Below are positions 24,036-32,553 of a stretch of 49,968 nucleotides of DNA, one piece after another. The notes beneath the pieces are model-generated. The model made no database searches and was not told the origin of the DNA. It worked only from the letters and a program-made list of their open reading frames with translations. Position numbers and translations under genes: made by a program. Position 1 is the stretch's first letter. Each line of letters begins with the position of its first letter. Source of the stretch: an uncultured Burkholderiales bacterium (GTDB lineage: Bacteria > Pseudomonadota > Gammaproteobacteria > Burkholderiales > Burkholderiaceae_C); NCBI GenBank assembly GCA_937864005.1, contig CALMIL010000215.1, forward strand, positions 1-49,968. The letters run 5' to 3'.

Positions 24036-26703
24036 GCGCGGCGAGCTGCTTGCGCGCCCGCGCGGTGGCCCGCTCGAGCAGGTAGCTGCTCTCGAAGGCG
24101 CGGATCCGGCCCGTCTCGCACATCCGCGCCAGCATGCGCGCGGTCAGCGAGAGCGTCTCCTGATGGCGCCGTCCGTGGGTGAAGGCGAAGAAGCTGCGCC
24201 CCTGGCTGACGTAGGACAGGCGGACCTTCTTCCATTCGTCCTGCAGGTGCATCTGGTAGGCAAAGCCGACGCGCAGATGGTCCATCAGCGCCGGACCGCG
24301 GGTCGGCTCGGCCGGCTCCGCGGGGTCGGCCGCGAGCTGGCCCAGATCGATGTCGAGGCCCGATGCGGCGTCGAACGCGGCCGGCGCGCTGCCGGCGTCG
24401 CCCGCGGTATCGGCGGCGTCATCGCCGAGGTCGATGTCGATCTTGCCGTCCCAGTCGACCGCGCTTTCCTTCACGAGGCCGAGGCGCGCCGCCTCCTCGG
24501 CCGAGAACTGCGGCTCGATCGGCATCGCGCCGCTCAGCGCCTTCGCTTCGTGCGACAGCAGCGGGTCGCTGCGCGGCAGCGCGGCGTTGAAGGCGGTCTC
24601 GAGCTGCTTGGCGAGCAGGTTGCGGTCGAGCTCGCTCAGCGGCTGGCCGTTGAGCGATTCGGCGTGTGCCGGCAGCAGCTTGGCGAGGAATTCCTTTTGC
24701 GCCGCCTCCGGCCAGCCGACGAGCGCCATGCCCTCATGCAGCGCCTTCATCAGCCCCGGCAGCTGCATCAAGAAAGCCTTGCGCAGCGCCGGCGTGCCCT
24801 TGGGCTGCACGCTCATCACGAGATCGATCGCGGCGCGCCGCAGGCGCTGCGTGCGCTCCGCGGCCGGGCCGTCGCGGCGCACCGCAAGCGCGAGCGCCTG
24901 GCTCCAGACCTGGGCCAGGAAGTCGCGCAGATAGTCCTGCGCGATGAGCGGCGCGAGCGACGTCTGCAACTGGTGCATGTAGCGCTGCTGCACGCGCAGT
25001 TCGGACTCCTTGCCTTCGAGCAGCGACGCTGCCTCGCCGTGCGATTGCACGTCGCGCTCGTTCTGCTGCTCGATGAAGGCTTCGAGCAGCGTCAGCTTGG
25101 CGGCATAGACCTCGACCTGGTCGAAGTCGCCTTCGATGATCTCCTGCACCAGCTCGCGCACGCGGGCGAGGAATTGCTGGCCGGCGCCGCTGTCGAAATC
25201 CTCGAACGCGCAGGCGAGCGAGGCGATGCGGTTGACGAAGCGGCGTACCGGATGCTTGCGCGACGAGAAGAAGCCCGGGTCGGCGAGCGCGACGCGCAGC
25301 ACCGGCAGTTGCAGGCGTGCGATCTGGCGCGCCATCTGCGGCGGGACGCGGCTGTCGGAGAGAATCTGGTCGAACAGGCTGCCGACGACGTCGATCACCA
25401 TGTGGTCGAGCGTGCCGCCCGACGCCTGGCGCAGTTCGTCGCGATGGGCGCGGATCAGGTTGACGGCCATCAGCCCGGTCAGTCCGTCGCCGCGCAGCCC
25501 GCCGGTGCCGCCGCCGAGGGTGCCGGGGCCGGTCGCGCCGCCCAGCGCACCCGAAGCCGAACCGCGCAGCGAGCCCGGCGCCGCGCCGTCGGCGCCCGAG
25601 AGATCGGTCTGCGAACCGGTGAAGGCGCGTTCGGACGCGTCGTCCGGCGCCGCATCGAGCGCGCCGGGGCGGCTCGTCATGAAGGTCAGACGCCGGATGA
25701 GCGACATCAGTTCGGCGTCCGCCACCGCCCGCACGTGGCCGCTGTCGCCGATGCCGCCGAGCCGGGAGCTGCCGCCTCCGGTGCGCGCACCCGAGGTGCT
25801 GCGGCCCGATTCGACGAAGCCGCCGATCCGCCCGCTGCCGGTGGCGCCGCCGCGCAGTCCGCCCGCCGTGCTGCCGCCGAAGCCTGCGCCGCGCGCGGGC
25901 AGCGCGTCGCGATGGCTCTCGAAGCCGCCGCCGAGCGAGGTTCGGGCGCTTGCGCCGCCGCTGCCGGCATCGAAGTGGCTGCCCTGCGCGCCGGAGACCG
26001 ATCCGTCGTCGTGCGGCAGGCTGGCGTAGCCGGACGTCACGCGGTCGCTGCCCGGCCCTTCGACGCCGCGCACGCTCAGGTTGACCGGCTGCACGCCGCG
26101 CGCCTTCAGGTCGGACAGGATTTCCGCATAGCACAGGCGCATCGCCTTGGCCATGACCGGCGCGAGCTCGCGCGCAAGCAGCTTGCGCGTCTCGCGCTCG
26201 GTCGAGACGGCCTCGATCGCGCGAAAGATCGCCGCGCCGACCGCTTCCGGCCGGAACGGGTTGCGCTCCTGGTCGGCGCTGCCGACGCGCAGCAGCGCCC
26301 CCATGTAGGCGGCCAGATCGCGCAGCTCCCACTCGCATTCGTGGGTGATCGCCTGGCTGATGCGATCGGACAGCATGCGCTCCTCGACCTCGTCGTCCGC
26401 GACAAGGGCGAGCGTCTCCCAGCTCGCGGCCGAGAGCCGGCGGTTCTTTTCGCTGTGCGGATCGAGTTCGCGCTCGAGTCTTTCGCGCAGCGCCTCGCCG
26501 AAGGCGCGACAGAAGGTCGGCATCCGGTGGCGCAGGTCGGCTTGCGCGGTCAGGTAGGCGTCGCGCTGGTAGATGCGCGTCGCCGTCGTCGCCATCGTGC
26601 CGAGCAGTTCGGCCGCGCGCTCGGCGGCAGTCGCCGCGGTGGAGGCGACGTGGCCGAATGCCGCATCGAGTGCGGCCTGCGTGCGGGAGTCGATCGGATT
26701 CAT
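24001..26703 (-). CDS. DUF1631 family protein, 900 residues
   Basis: A large cytoplasmic protein of unknown function, widespread in beta- and gammaproteobacteria. Layout: an N-terminal helical domain (about 1-210), a Gly/Ser/Thr-rich disordered linker (212-324), a short helical stretch, a second Gly-rich linker (346-407), a long helical core (about 408-745) and a C-terminal domain (about 800-880) with HLQDEWKKVRLSYVSQGRSF, a beta-rich region that superficially recalls PilZ-type folds. No signal peptide, membrane helix or catalytic motif. The start at ATG 26703 is the first position where the protein aligns with family features; a longer frame exists upstream but is Gly/Pro-poor filler. Convergent with pdxA, overlapping it by 35 bp. 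Confidence 0.85.
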   Translation of the reverse strand: MNPIDSRTQAALDAAFGHVASTAATAAERAAELLGTMATTATRIYQRDAYLTAQADLRHRMPTFCRAFGEALRERLERELDPHSEKNRRLSAASWETLALVADDEVEERMLSDRISQAITHECEWELRDLAAYMGALLRVGSADQERNPFRPEAVGAAIFRAIEAVSTERETRKLLARELAPVMAKAMRLCYAEILSDLKARGVQPVNLSVRGVEGPGSDRVTSGYASLPHDDGSVSGAQGSHFDAGSGGASARTSLGGGFESHRDALPARGAGFGGSTAGGLRGGATGSGRIGGFVESGRSTSGARTGGGSSRLGGIGDSGHVRAVADAELMSLIRRLTFMTSRPGALDAAPDDASERAFTGSQTDLSGADGAAPGSLRGSASGALGGATGPGTLGGGTGGLRGDGLTGLMAVNLIRAHRDELRQASGGTLDHMVIDVVGSLFDQILSDSRVPPQMARQIARLQLPVLRVALADPGFFSSRKHPVRRFVNRIASLACAFEDFDSGAGQQFLARVRELVQEIIEGDFDQVEVYAAKLTLLEAFIEQQNERDVQSHGEAASLLEGKESELRVQQRYMHQLQTSLAPLIAQDYLRDFLAQVWSQALALAVRRDGPAAERTQRLRRAAIDLVMSVQPKGTPALRKAFLMQLPGLMKALHEGMALVGWPEAAQKEFLAKLLPAHAESLNGQPLSELDRNLLAKQLETAFNAALPRSDPLLSHEAKALSGAMPIEPQFSAEEAARLGLVKESAVDWDGKIDIDLGDDAADTAGDAGSAPAAFDAASGLDIDLGQLAADPAEPAEPTRGPALMDHLRVGFAYQMHLQDEWKKVRLSYVSQGRSFFAFTHGRRHQETLSLTARMLARMCETGRIRAFESSYLLERATARARKQLAALKPAAGSSTTH

Positions 26704-26832
26704 GTCGATCGGGCCCGCCCGGCGGGCGGCCGGACGACCCGGGAATGCGGCGCCGGAGGCGCCGCCGAAGAGCCAAGGTTGAGCGGTTATCGGCAGTTCG
26801 AGGCGCAAGTTGAAACCCGCGCCGCAGGATCG

Positions 26833-27243
26833 CTACTTGCGCAGGGCGTCGCGGATCTCGCGCAGCAGCAGCACGTCCTCCGGCGGCGCGGCGGGGGGCG
26901 CGGGCGGGGCTTCCTTCTTCAGGCGGTTGATCTGCTTGACCATGATGAAGATGACGAAGGCGAGGATCAGGAAGCTCAGCGTCGCGGTCAGGAAGCTGCC
27001 GTAGGCGAATACGGCGCCGCCCTTTTTCGCATCGGCGAGCGTGGTCGCGGTCTGGCCGGACAGCGCGATGAAATAGTTCGAAAAATCGAGCCCGCCGAAC
27101 AGGCGGCTGACGACCGGCATGATCAGGTCTTCGACGATCGAGTTGACGATCTTGCCGAATGCACCGCCGATGATCACGCCGACGGCGAGATCCATCGCAT
27201 TGCCCTTGACCGCGAATTCCTTGAATTCCGATGCCATTCCCAT
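26833..27243 (-). CDS. mscL: Large-conductance mechanosensitive channel MscL
   Basis: A 136-residue pentameric channel that releases solutes under hypo-osmotic shock. N-terminal [39 protein letters not shown] is the conserved S1 helix and TM1 gate; the periplasmic loop follows, then TM2 ([20 protein letters not shown]) and the C-terminal bundle with a Pro/Ala linker ([11 protein letters not shown]). ATG at 27243 is preceded by a GGAG site. It is separated by 129 bp from the DUF1631 gene and divergent from petA. Confidence 0.97.
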   Translation of the reverse strand: MGMASEFKEFAVKGNAMDLAVGVIIGGAFGKIVNSIVEDLIMPVVSRLFGGLDFSNYFIALSGQTATTLADAKKGGAVFAYGSFLTATLSFLILAFVIFIMVKQINRLKKEAPPAPPAAPPEDVLLLREIRDALRK

Positions 27244-27423
27244 GTGGTTGCTCCGAGTTGGGGTTGCAGTAAAGAACCATTCCAGGCGCCGCGACGGCTC
27301 GCGGCGCCCAGCCGCGCCCATTGTCCCGCACCCGCCGGCATCGAGAGGCCCGGCGCCGCCGTCCGGCACGCACCGCTGTCGTGGGCACGCTGCGTGGAGG
27401 GCGAAAACCGCAAGGCAGTCCGC

Positions 27424-27429
27424 TAGAAT
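27424..27429 (+). promoter_or_regulatory. Candidate -10 box of petABC
   Basis: TAGAAT, 48 bases upstream of the petA ATG. The preceding DNA lacks a clear -35. A GAGGA site lies six bases before petA. Confidence 0.4.
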
Positions 27430-27477
27430 TGCCGGCTGCGCCCGCGGAGAATATCGAAGTCAGTACCGAGGATCCTC

Positions 27478-28092
27478 ATGAGTGACCAGCCCGTTGACCA
27501 GCCAGCCGACAAGAGCCGCCGCAATCTGCTTGCCATCACCTGCGGCGTCGGCGCCGTCGGCGGCGTTGCCGCGGTGGTGCCCTTCGTCAGTTCGTTTCAG
27601 CCGTCGGCGCGCGCGCGCGCGGCCGGAGCCCCGGTCGAGGTCGATATCAGCGGGCTGCAGCCGAGCCAGCAGCTGACCGTCGAGTGGCGCGGCAAGCCGG
27701 TCTGGATCGTGCGCCGCACGCCCGAGCAGCTCGCCGAGCTGCCCAAGCTCGACCCCGAACTCGCCGACCCGAATTCGCTGCGCCACCCGGACGAATTCAC
27801 GCCCGAGTTCGCGCGCAATACGTGGCGCTCGCGCAAGCCCGAATACCTGGTCGTCGTCGGCATCTGCACCCACCTCGGCTGCTCGCCGATCGACAAGTTC
27901 ACACCCGGCCCGCAGCCCTCGCTGCCCAACGACTGGCAGGGCGGCTTCCTGTGCCCCTGCCACGGATCGACCTTCGACCTGGCGGGCCGCGTCTTCAAGA
28001 ACAAGCCCGCGCCGGACAACCTCGAGGTTCCGCCCTATGCCTTCCTGTCGGATACGCGGCTGATCATCGGCACCGACAAGGCGCCTGCATGA
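27478..28092 (+). CDS. petA: Ubiquinol-cytochrome c reductase iron-sulfur subunit (Rieske)
   Basis: A 204-residue membrane-anchored Rieske protein of the cytochrome bc1 complex, passing electrons from quinol to cytochrome c1. The twin-arginine motif SRRNLL (residues 13-18) precedes one membrane helix, so it is a predicted Tat substrate. The 2Fe-2S ligands are Cys130 and His132 (CTHLGC) and Cys159 and His162 (CPCHGS); the structural disulfide is Cys135-Cys161. First gene of petABC. Confidence 0.97.
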   Translation: MSDQPVDQPADKSRRNLLAITCGVGAVGGVAAVVPFVSSFQPSARARAAGAPVEVDISGLQPSQQLTVEWRGKPVWIVRRTPEQLAELPKLDPELADPNSLRHPDEFTPEFARNTWRSRKPEYLVVVGICTHLGCSPIDKFTPGPQPSLPNDWQGGFLCPCHGSTFDLAGRVFKNKPAPDNLEVPPYAFLSDTRLIIGTDKAPA

Positions 28093-28182
28093 CGCTCGGC
28101 GTTCGCCGCCGGCCTTGCGCCGCGGCGGCGGCAATCCAGACAAGGTTCCGGTCCGAAGCATCCCTCTTCACGAGAGCACGAC

Positions 28183-29583
28183 ATGGCTGAATTCAAGCAA
28201 GCGAGCGCCGACGCCCCGGTGTCGGAGAAGGCGCTGACCTGGATCGACAACCGCTTCCCGCTGACCAAGCTGTGGAACGACCAGTGGGGCAAGTATTACG
28301 CGCCGAAGAATTTCAACTGGTGGTATATCTTCGGCTCGCTCGCGATGCTCGTGCTCGTGATGCAGATCGTCACCGGCATCTTCCTGACGATGCACTACAA
28401 GCCGGACGCGGCGCTCGCCTTCGGCTCGGTCGAGTACATCATGCGCGACGTGCCCTGGGGCTGGCTGATCCGCTACATGCACTCGACGGGCGCGTCGGCA
28501 TTCTTCGTCGTCGTCTACCTGCACATGTTCCGCGGCCTGATGTACGGCAGCTACCGCAAGCCGCGCGAGCTGGTGTGGATCTTCGGCTGCATGATCTTCC
28601 TCGCGCTGATGGCCGAGGCCTTCATGGGCTATCTGCTGCCCTGGGGCCAGATGAGCTACTGGGGCGCGCAGGTGATCGTCAATCTGTTCTCGGCGATTCC
28701 GTTCATCGGCCCGGACCTCGCGATTCTGATCCGCGGCGACTACGTCGTCGGCGACGCGACGCTGAACCGCTTCTTTGCCTTCCACGTGATCGCCGTGCCG
28801 CTCGTGCTGCTCGGCCTCGTCGTCGCGCACCTGATTGCGCTGCACGAAGTCGGCTCGAACAACCCGGACGGCATCGAGATCAAGGCCAAGCGCGGCCCGG
28901 ACGGCCATCCGCTCGATGGCATCCCCTCGCACCCCTATTACTCGGTGCACGATGTCTTCGGCGTCGTCATCTTCCTCGTCGTCTTCTGCGCGATCCTGTT
29001 CTTCATCCCGGAGTTCGGCGGCTACTTCCTCGAGTTCAACAATTTCATCCCCGCCGATCCGCTGAAGACGCCGGCTCACATCGCGCCGGTGTGGTACTTC
29101 ACGCCGTACTACTCGATGCTGCGCGCGGTGACCGACGATATGGTCAACGTCTTCGTCGGCGTCGTCGCGCTCGCCGCGGTATTCGCCCTGCTCAAGCTTC
29201 GCCTGAGTCTGGCGGGCAAGGGCGGCGTCGTGATCGCGGCGATCGTCGCGGCCCTCTTTCTGAAGAGCGTGGACGCCAAGTTCATCGGCGTGCTCGTGAT
29301 GGGCGGCGCGGTCGTCATCATGTTCTTCCTGCCCTGGCTGGACTGCAGTCCGGTCAAGTCGATCCGCTACCGCCCGGGCTGGCACAAGGGCGTGCTCGGC
29401 GTATTCGTCGTCTTCTTCCTCGTACTCGGCTATCTGGGGACGCAGCCGCCGTCGCCCGCCGCGAACCTCGTCTCGCAGGCCGGCACGCTGGTGTATTTCG
29501 GCTTCTTCCTGCTGATGCCATGGTGGAGCCGCCTGGGGACCTTCAAGCCGGTGCCCGAGCGCGTGACGTTCCACCCGCACTGA
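28183..29583 (+). CDS. petB: Cytochrome b subunit of the bc1 complex
   Basis: A 466-residue membrane protein with eight main membrane helices and an extra C-terminal hydrophobic region, longer than mitochondrial cytochrome b. The heme-ligating histidines lie in the RYMHSTGASAFFVVVYLHMF helix and the FFAFHVIAVPLVLLGLVVAH helix. At the quinol oxidation site, the canonical PEWY is PVWY (residues 302-305), so the catalytic Glu is a Val. The C-terminal hydrophobic segments include DCSPVKSIRYRPGWHK and end in PERVTFHPH. It is 90 bp after petA and 29 bp before petC. Confidence 0.97.
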   Translation: MAEFKQASADAPVSEKALTWIDNRFPLTKLWNDQWGKYYAPKNFNWWYIFGSLAMLVLVMQIVTGIFLTMHYKPDAALAFGSVEYIMRDVPWGWLIRYMHSTGASAFFVVVYLHMFRGLMYGSYRKPRELVWIFGCMIFLALMAEAFMGYLLPWGQMSYWGAQVIVNLFSAIPFIGPDLAILIRGDYVVGDATLNRFFAFHVIAVPLVLLGLVVAHLIALHEVGSNNPDGIEIKAKRGPDGHPLDGIPSHPYYSVHDVFGVVIFLVVFCAILFFIPEFGGYFLEFNNFIPADPLKTPAHIAPVWYFTPYYSMLRAVTDDMVNVFVGVVALAAVFALLKLRLSLAGKGGVVIAAIVAALFLKSVDAKFIGVLVMGGAVVIMFFLPWLDCSPVKSIRYRPGWHKGVLGVFVVFFLVLGYLGTQPPSPAANLVSQAGTLVYFGFFLLMPWWSRLGTFKPVPERVTFHPH

Positions 29584-29612
29584 ATCGCATCGCGCCTGCC
29601 GGAATCGACACC

Positions 29613-30383
29613 ATGAAGAAACTGATTCTTACCCTCCTCGCAGCGATCGGCTTTGTCGGCGCTGCCGCCGCGAGTTCCGGCGGGCAGCAGTGGGACCGCT
29701 TCCCGACCTCGAAGCTCACCGACCTAGCTTCGCTGCAGACCGGCGCCAAGCTGTTCGTCAATCATTGTCTGAATTGCCACGCGGCGGCCTTCATGCGCTA
29801 CAACCGCATGACCGACATCGGCCTGACCGAAGCCGACATCAAGAAGTACCTGATGTTCGCGACCGACAAGGTCGGCGATACGATGACGATCGCGATGACC
29901 TCGCGCGACGCCAAGCAGTGGTTCGGCGGCGTGCCGCCCGACCTGACCCTCGTCGCGCGCTCGCGCGCCGACCTGGCCAGGGGCTCGGGCGCGGACTACC
30001 TGTACAGCTATCTGCGCGGCTACTACCGCGACGACACCAAGGCCACGGGCTGGAACAATGTGATCTTTCCCGACGTCGGCATGCCCAACGTCCTGTGGCA
30101 GATGCAGGGCCAGCGCGGGGCGAAGTTCGCCGAGCACAAGGACCCGCACGACCCGTCCGCGACGATCCACGTTTTCGAGGGCTTCGAGCAGCGTACGCCT
30201 GGCACGATGACGCCGGCCGAGTTCGACGAGTCGGTGGCCGACCTCGTCGCCTTCATGACGTGGATGGCCGAACCGAGCCGGGCTTTTCGATTGCAGCTTG
30301 GCGTGTGGGTGCTGTTCTATCTGGCGATCCTGCTCGTGCTCGTGTGGCGGCTCAATGCGGCGTACTGGAAGGACGTGAAATAG
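29613..30383 (+). CDS. petC: Cytochrome c1 subunit of the bc1 complex
   Basis: A 256-residue periplasm-facing c-type cytochrome. The signal peptide is residues 1-20; heme is bound by CLNCH (residues 52-56), and a Met in the PDVGMPNVLWQMQG segment is the probable sixth ligand. The C-terminal membrane anchor is the WVLFYLAILLVLVWRL helix, ending in NAAYWKDVK. The protein matches the usual betaproteobacterial form. ATG at 29613. petABC are one transcription unit by spacing. Confidence 0.97.
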   Translation: MKKLILTLLAAIGFVGAAAASSGGQQWDRFPTSKLTDLASLQTGAKLFVNHCLNCHAAAFMRYNRMTDIGLTEADIKKYLMFATDKVGDTMTIAMTSRDAKQWFGGVPPDLTLVARSRADLARGSGADYLYSYLRGYYRDDTKATGWNNVIFPDVGMPNVLWQMQGQRGAKFAEHKDPHDPSATIHVFEGFEQRTPGTMTPAEFDESVADLVAFMTWMAEPSRAFRLQLGVWVLFYLAILLVLVWRLNAAYWKDVK

Positions 30384-30498
30384 GGCTTCGGCGCGGGCCG
30401 CCGCGCACGCCCGCTGCGCGACCCGCGGCGATCGCCTGTGCGCCAAGCCGCGCCCGCGTTCCTCCAGCCGAATTCAAGAACCCAAGGAGTCCCCGCCC

Positions 30499-31110
30499 AT
30501 GATGGTGCTCTATTCCGGAACGACCTGCCCCTACTCGCACCGCTGCCGCTTCGTGCTGTTCGAGAAGGGCATGGATTTCGAGATCCGCGACGTCGACCTT
30601 TTCGCCAAGCCCGAAGACATCGCGCTGATGAACCCGTACAACGAGGTGCCGATTCTCGTCGAGCGCGACCTGATCCTGTACGAGTCGCACATCATCAACG
30701 AGTACATCGACGAGCGCTTCCCGCATCCGCAGCTGATGCCGGGCGATCCGGTGGCGCGGGCGCGGGTGAGGCTGTTCCTGCTCAATTTCGAGAAGGAGCT
30801 GTTCGCGCACGTGAACCTTCTCGAATCGCGCGGCGTGAAGGCGACCGAAAAGCAGCTAGAGCGCGCGCGCTCGCAGATCCGCGACAGGCTGACGCAGCTC
30901 GCGCCGATCTTCCTGAAGAACAAGTACATGCTGGGCGACGACTTCTCGATGCTCGACGTCGCTATTGCGCCGCTCTTGTGGCGGCTCGACTATTACGGCA
31001 TCGACATGTCCAAGAACGCCGTGCCGCTGCTCAAGTACGCCGAGCGCATCTTCTCGCGCGCGGCCTACATCGAAGCGCTGACGCCCTCCGAGAAGGTGAT
31101 GCGCAAGTAG
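30499..31110 (+). CDS. sspA: Stringent starvation protein A (RNA polymerase-associated)
   Basis: A 203-residue protein with a glutathione-S-transferase fold that binds RNA polymerase and alters stress gene expression. The thioredoxin-like start MVLYSGTTCPYSHRCRF, the surface motif Pro75-His76-Pro77 in RFPHPQL (important in E. coli SspA) and the C-terminal helical domain identify it. ATG at 30499 has AAGGAG about nine bases upstream; ATG 30502 is adjacent. Between petC and sspB, as in most Burkholderiales. Confidence 0.95.
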   Translation: MMVLYSGTTCPYSHRCRFVLFEKGMDFEIRDVDLFAKPEDIALMNPYNEVPILVERDLILYESHIINEYIDERFPHPQLMPGDPVARARVRLFLLNFEKELFAHVNLLESRGVKATEKQLERARSQIRDRLTQLAPIFLKNKYMLGDDFSMLDVAIAPLLWRLDYYGIDMSKNAVPLLKYAERIFSRAAYIEALTPSEKVMRK

Positions 31111-31122
31111 CGGCGAATCGCG

Positions 31123-31650
31123 ATGAGCCTGCCCACGCCGCCGGCGGACGCCGGCATCTCGACCCGGCCCTACCTGATTCGTGCCCTGCACGAATGGTGC
31201 ACCGAGAACGGCTTCACGCCCTATATCGCGGTCTTCGTCGATGCCAGCGTGCAGGTCCCGGCCGAGTACGTCAAGAACAGCGAGATCGTGCTCAATATCG
31301 GCCTCGAGGCGACGAATGCGCTGCGCATGGGCAATGAATTCATCGAGTTCAAGGCGCGCTTCGGCGGCACGGCGCGCGAGATCTCGGTGCCGGTGACGCA
31401 CGTGATCGCGATCTATGCGCGCGAGAACGGGCAAGGCATGGCGTTTCCGGCGCCAAGCGCGGGTGGCGGCAGCCGTGTGCAGGCCGGGTCCGACACCACG
31501 GACGCCAACGGCGGCGCGCCCCGTCTGGCGCTGGCCGACGAGGCCGCGCCGCCGAGCCAGAAGCCAAGAGCGAATGCGCGACCCGCCAGGTCGCCCGAGC
31601 CGCCGCCGCCGTCGGGCCCGGGCCGGCCGTCGCTCAAGCGCGTGAAGTAG
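31123..31650 (+). CDS. sspB: ClpXP protease adaptor SspB
   Basis: A 175-residue adaptor that delivers ssrA-tagged proteins to ClpXP. The substrate-binding domain (residues 1-110) begins with RPYLIRALHEWCTENGFTPY and contains VQVPAEYVKNSEIVLNIG and FEARFGG-like FKARFGGTARE. A flexible Pro/Ala-rich linker follows, and the last residues GRPSLKRVK match the ClpX-binding tail. Twelve bases after sspA. Confidence 0.95.
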   Translation: MSLPTPPADAGISTRPYLIRALHEWCTENGFTPYIAVFVDASVQVPAEYVKNSEIVLNIGLEATNALRMGNEFIEFKARFGGTAREISVPVTHVIAIYARENGQGMAFPAPSAGGGSRVQAGSDTTDANGGAPRLALADEAAPPSQKPRANARPARSPEPPPPSGPGRPSLKRVK

Positions 31651-31827
31651 CTCAGCGGCGCAGTCCCGACAGTGGCGCGTCGAGGCGGCGGTCGCCGTTC
31701 CCCCTAGAAGCGAAGTTGACCAAGCCGCCGCGTTGAACGAACAATCGCGCTCGGCGGCATTCCCGCCGGAGCGGGGCGCAGCGGCAGGCGGTGAGCAGGG
31801 CTCGCGCGAAGGTCGTCGAGCCAAACT

Positions 31828-31833
31828 TATACT
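31828..31833 (+). promoter_or_regulatory. Candidate -10 box of tRNA-Thr
   Basis: TATACT, 45 bases before the mature 5' end of the tRNA. The rest of the 228-bp gap after sspB holds no gene or clear terminator that I can see. Confidence 0.4.
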
Positions 31834-31878
31834 TCGCCGCACTACGTGCCGGATCGACCGGTCCGCAGCGTACCCCAC

Positions 31879-31954
31879 GCCGGCTTAGCTCAGTTGGTAG
31901 AGCACCCGCCTTGTAAGCGGAAGGTCTTCGGTTCGATTCCGAAAGCCGGCACCA
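31879..31954 (+). tRNA. tRNA-Thr (anticodon TGT)
   Basis: A 76-base cloverleaf. Acceptor GCCGGCT pairs with AGCCGGC, D arm GCTC/GAGC, anticodon loop CTTGTAA with TGT reading ACA, T arm TTCGG/CCGAA with loop TTCGATT, and an encoded ACCA end. The top base pair of the anticodon stem is a C-A mismatch. It sits downstream of sspB, a familiar position for a Thr tRNA in this order. Confidence 0.96.
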
Positions 31955-32031
31955 GGTGTCTCGCTGCCGATATGGCGGAGTGGGACGCGATGCCTCCGCA
32001 GCAGCGTCGAACCACAACCGAGGAGCAGAGC

Positions 32032-32538
32032 ATGGCACCAAGAACCCTGATCACCGTCCTTTTGACGTGCGCGCTGGCCGCGGCTTGCGCTGCAACCGAT
32101 GAGCCCTTGCGGACTGCGGCGCAGGATGCCGACACGGTCAAGGCTGCAAGGGCCGCATGGAAGTGCAAGAAGAATGACAACAAGGATGATTGCAGCATCA
32201 CCGTGACCGTAAGCGACAGTGCGAGCGGGTGCGTGCTGACGATTGATCCCGGTCAGGAGACGATCGCCTTCCCGCGCGGCGTCCAGCGCAAGATCATTTA
32301 CTGGCTGCTCGACGACCAGACCAGCGGCGGACGGATGATCTTCAAGCAGGATGGCATCGCCTTCAAGAGCGACGCTTCCGATGCCTTCGACTGGAAGTTG
32401 CGATTCGACAGCGGTAAGGGATTCCGCTGGCGCAACCTCAATCCGAAACCCGACGAATACGAGTACGGGGTCCACGTGCAGCGGTTGGCAAGCGCGGTCG
32501 CTTGCGACCTTGACCCCAAGATCAGGAACGAAAACTGA
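32032..32538 (+). CDS. Orphan exported lipoprotein-like protein of lower GC
   Basis: A 168-residue protein that I do not recognise. The N-terminus MAPRTLITVLLTCALAAACA is a signal peptide with a lipobox-like ALAAAC, Cys19 being the modification site. The mature part has several further cysteines (KCKKNDNKDDC, ASGCVLTI, VACDLD) and otherwise looks like a small beta-rich domain. ATG 32032 has AGGAG upstream; the open frame extends further 5' across the tRNA region, which is not credible as coding. Base composition is clearly lower in GC than its neighbours: 28 of 60 bases in 32161-32220 are G or C. It lies 77 bp after the tRNA and is convergent with the STAND regulator. Possibly acquired by transfer. 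Confidence 0.65.
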   Translation: MAPRTLITVLLTCALAAACAATDEPLRTAAQDADTVKAARAAWKCKKNDNKDDCSITVTVSDSASGCVLTIDPGQETIAFPRGVQRKIIYWLLDDQTSGGRMIFKQDGIAFKSDASDAFDWKLRFDSGKGFRWRNLNPKPDEYEYGVHVQRLASAVACDLDPKIRNEN

Positions 32539-32553
32539 GCTTGCGAGACAGGA

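Noticed and set aside
23932..27426. Open frame of more than 1100 codons on the plus strand opposite the DUF1631 gene and mscL
   Set aside because: It is antisense to genes with clear family motifs, runs through mscL and into the petA promoter region, and its sequence is Arg/Ala/Gln-rich filler. Very high GC removes stop codons from shadow frames.
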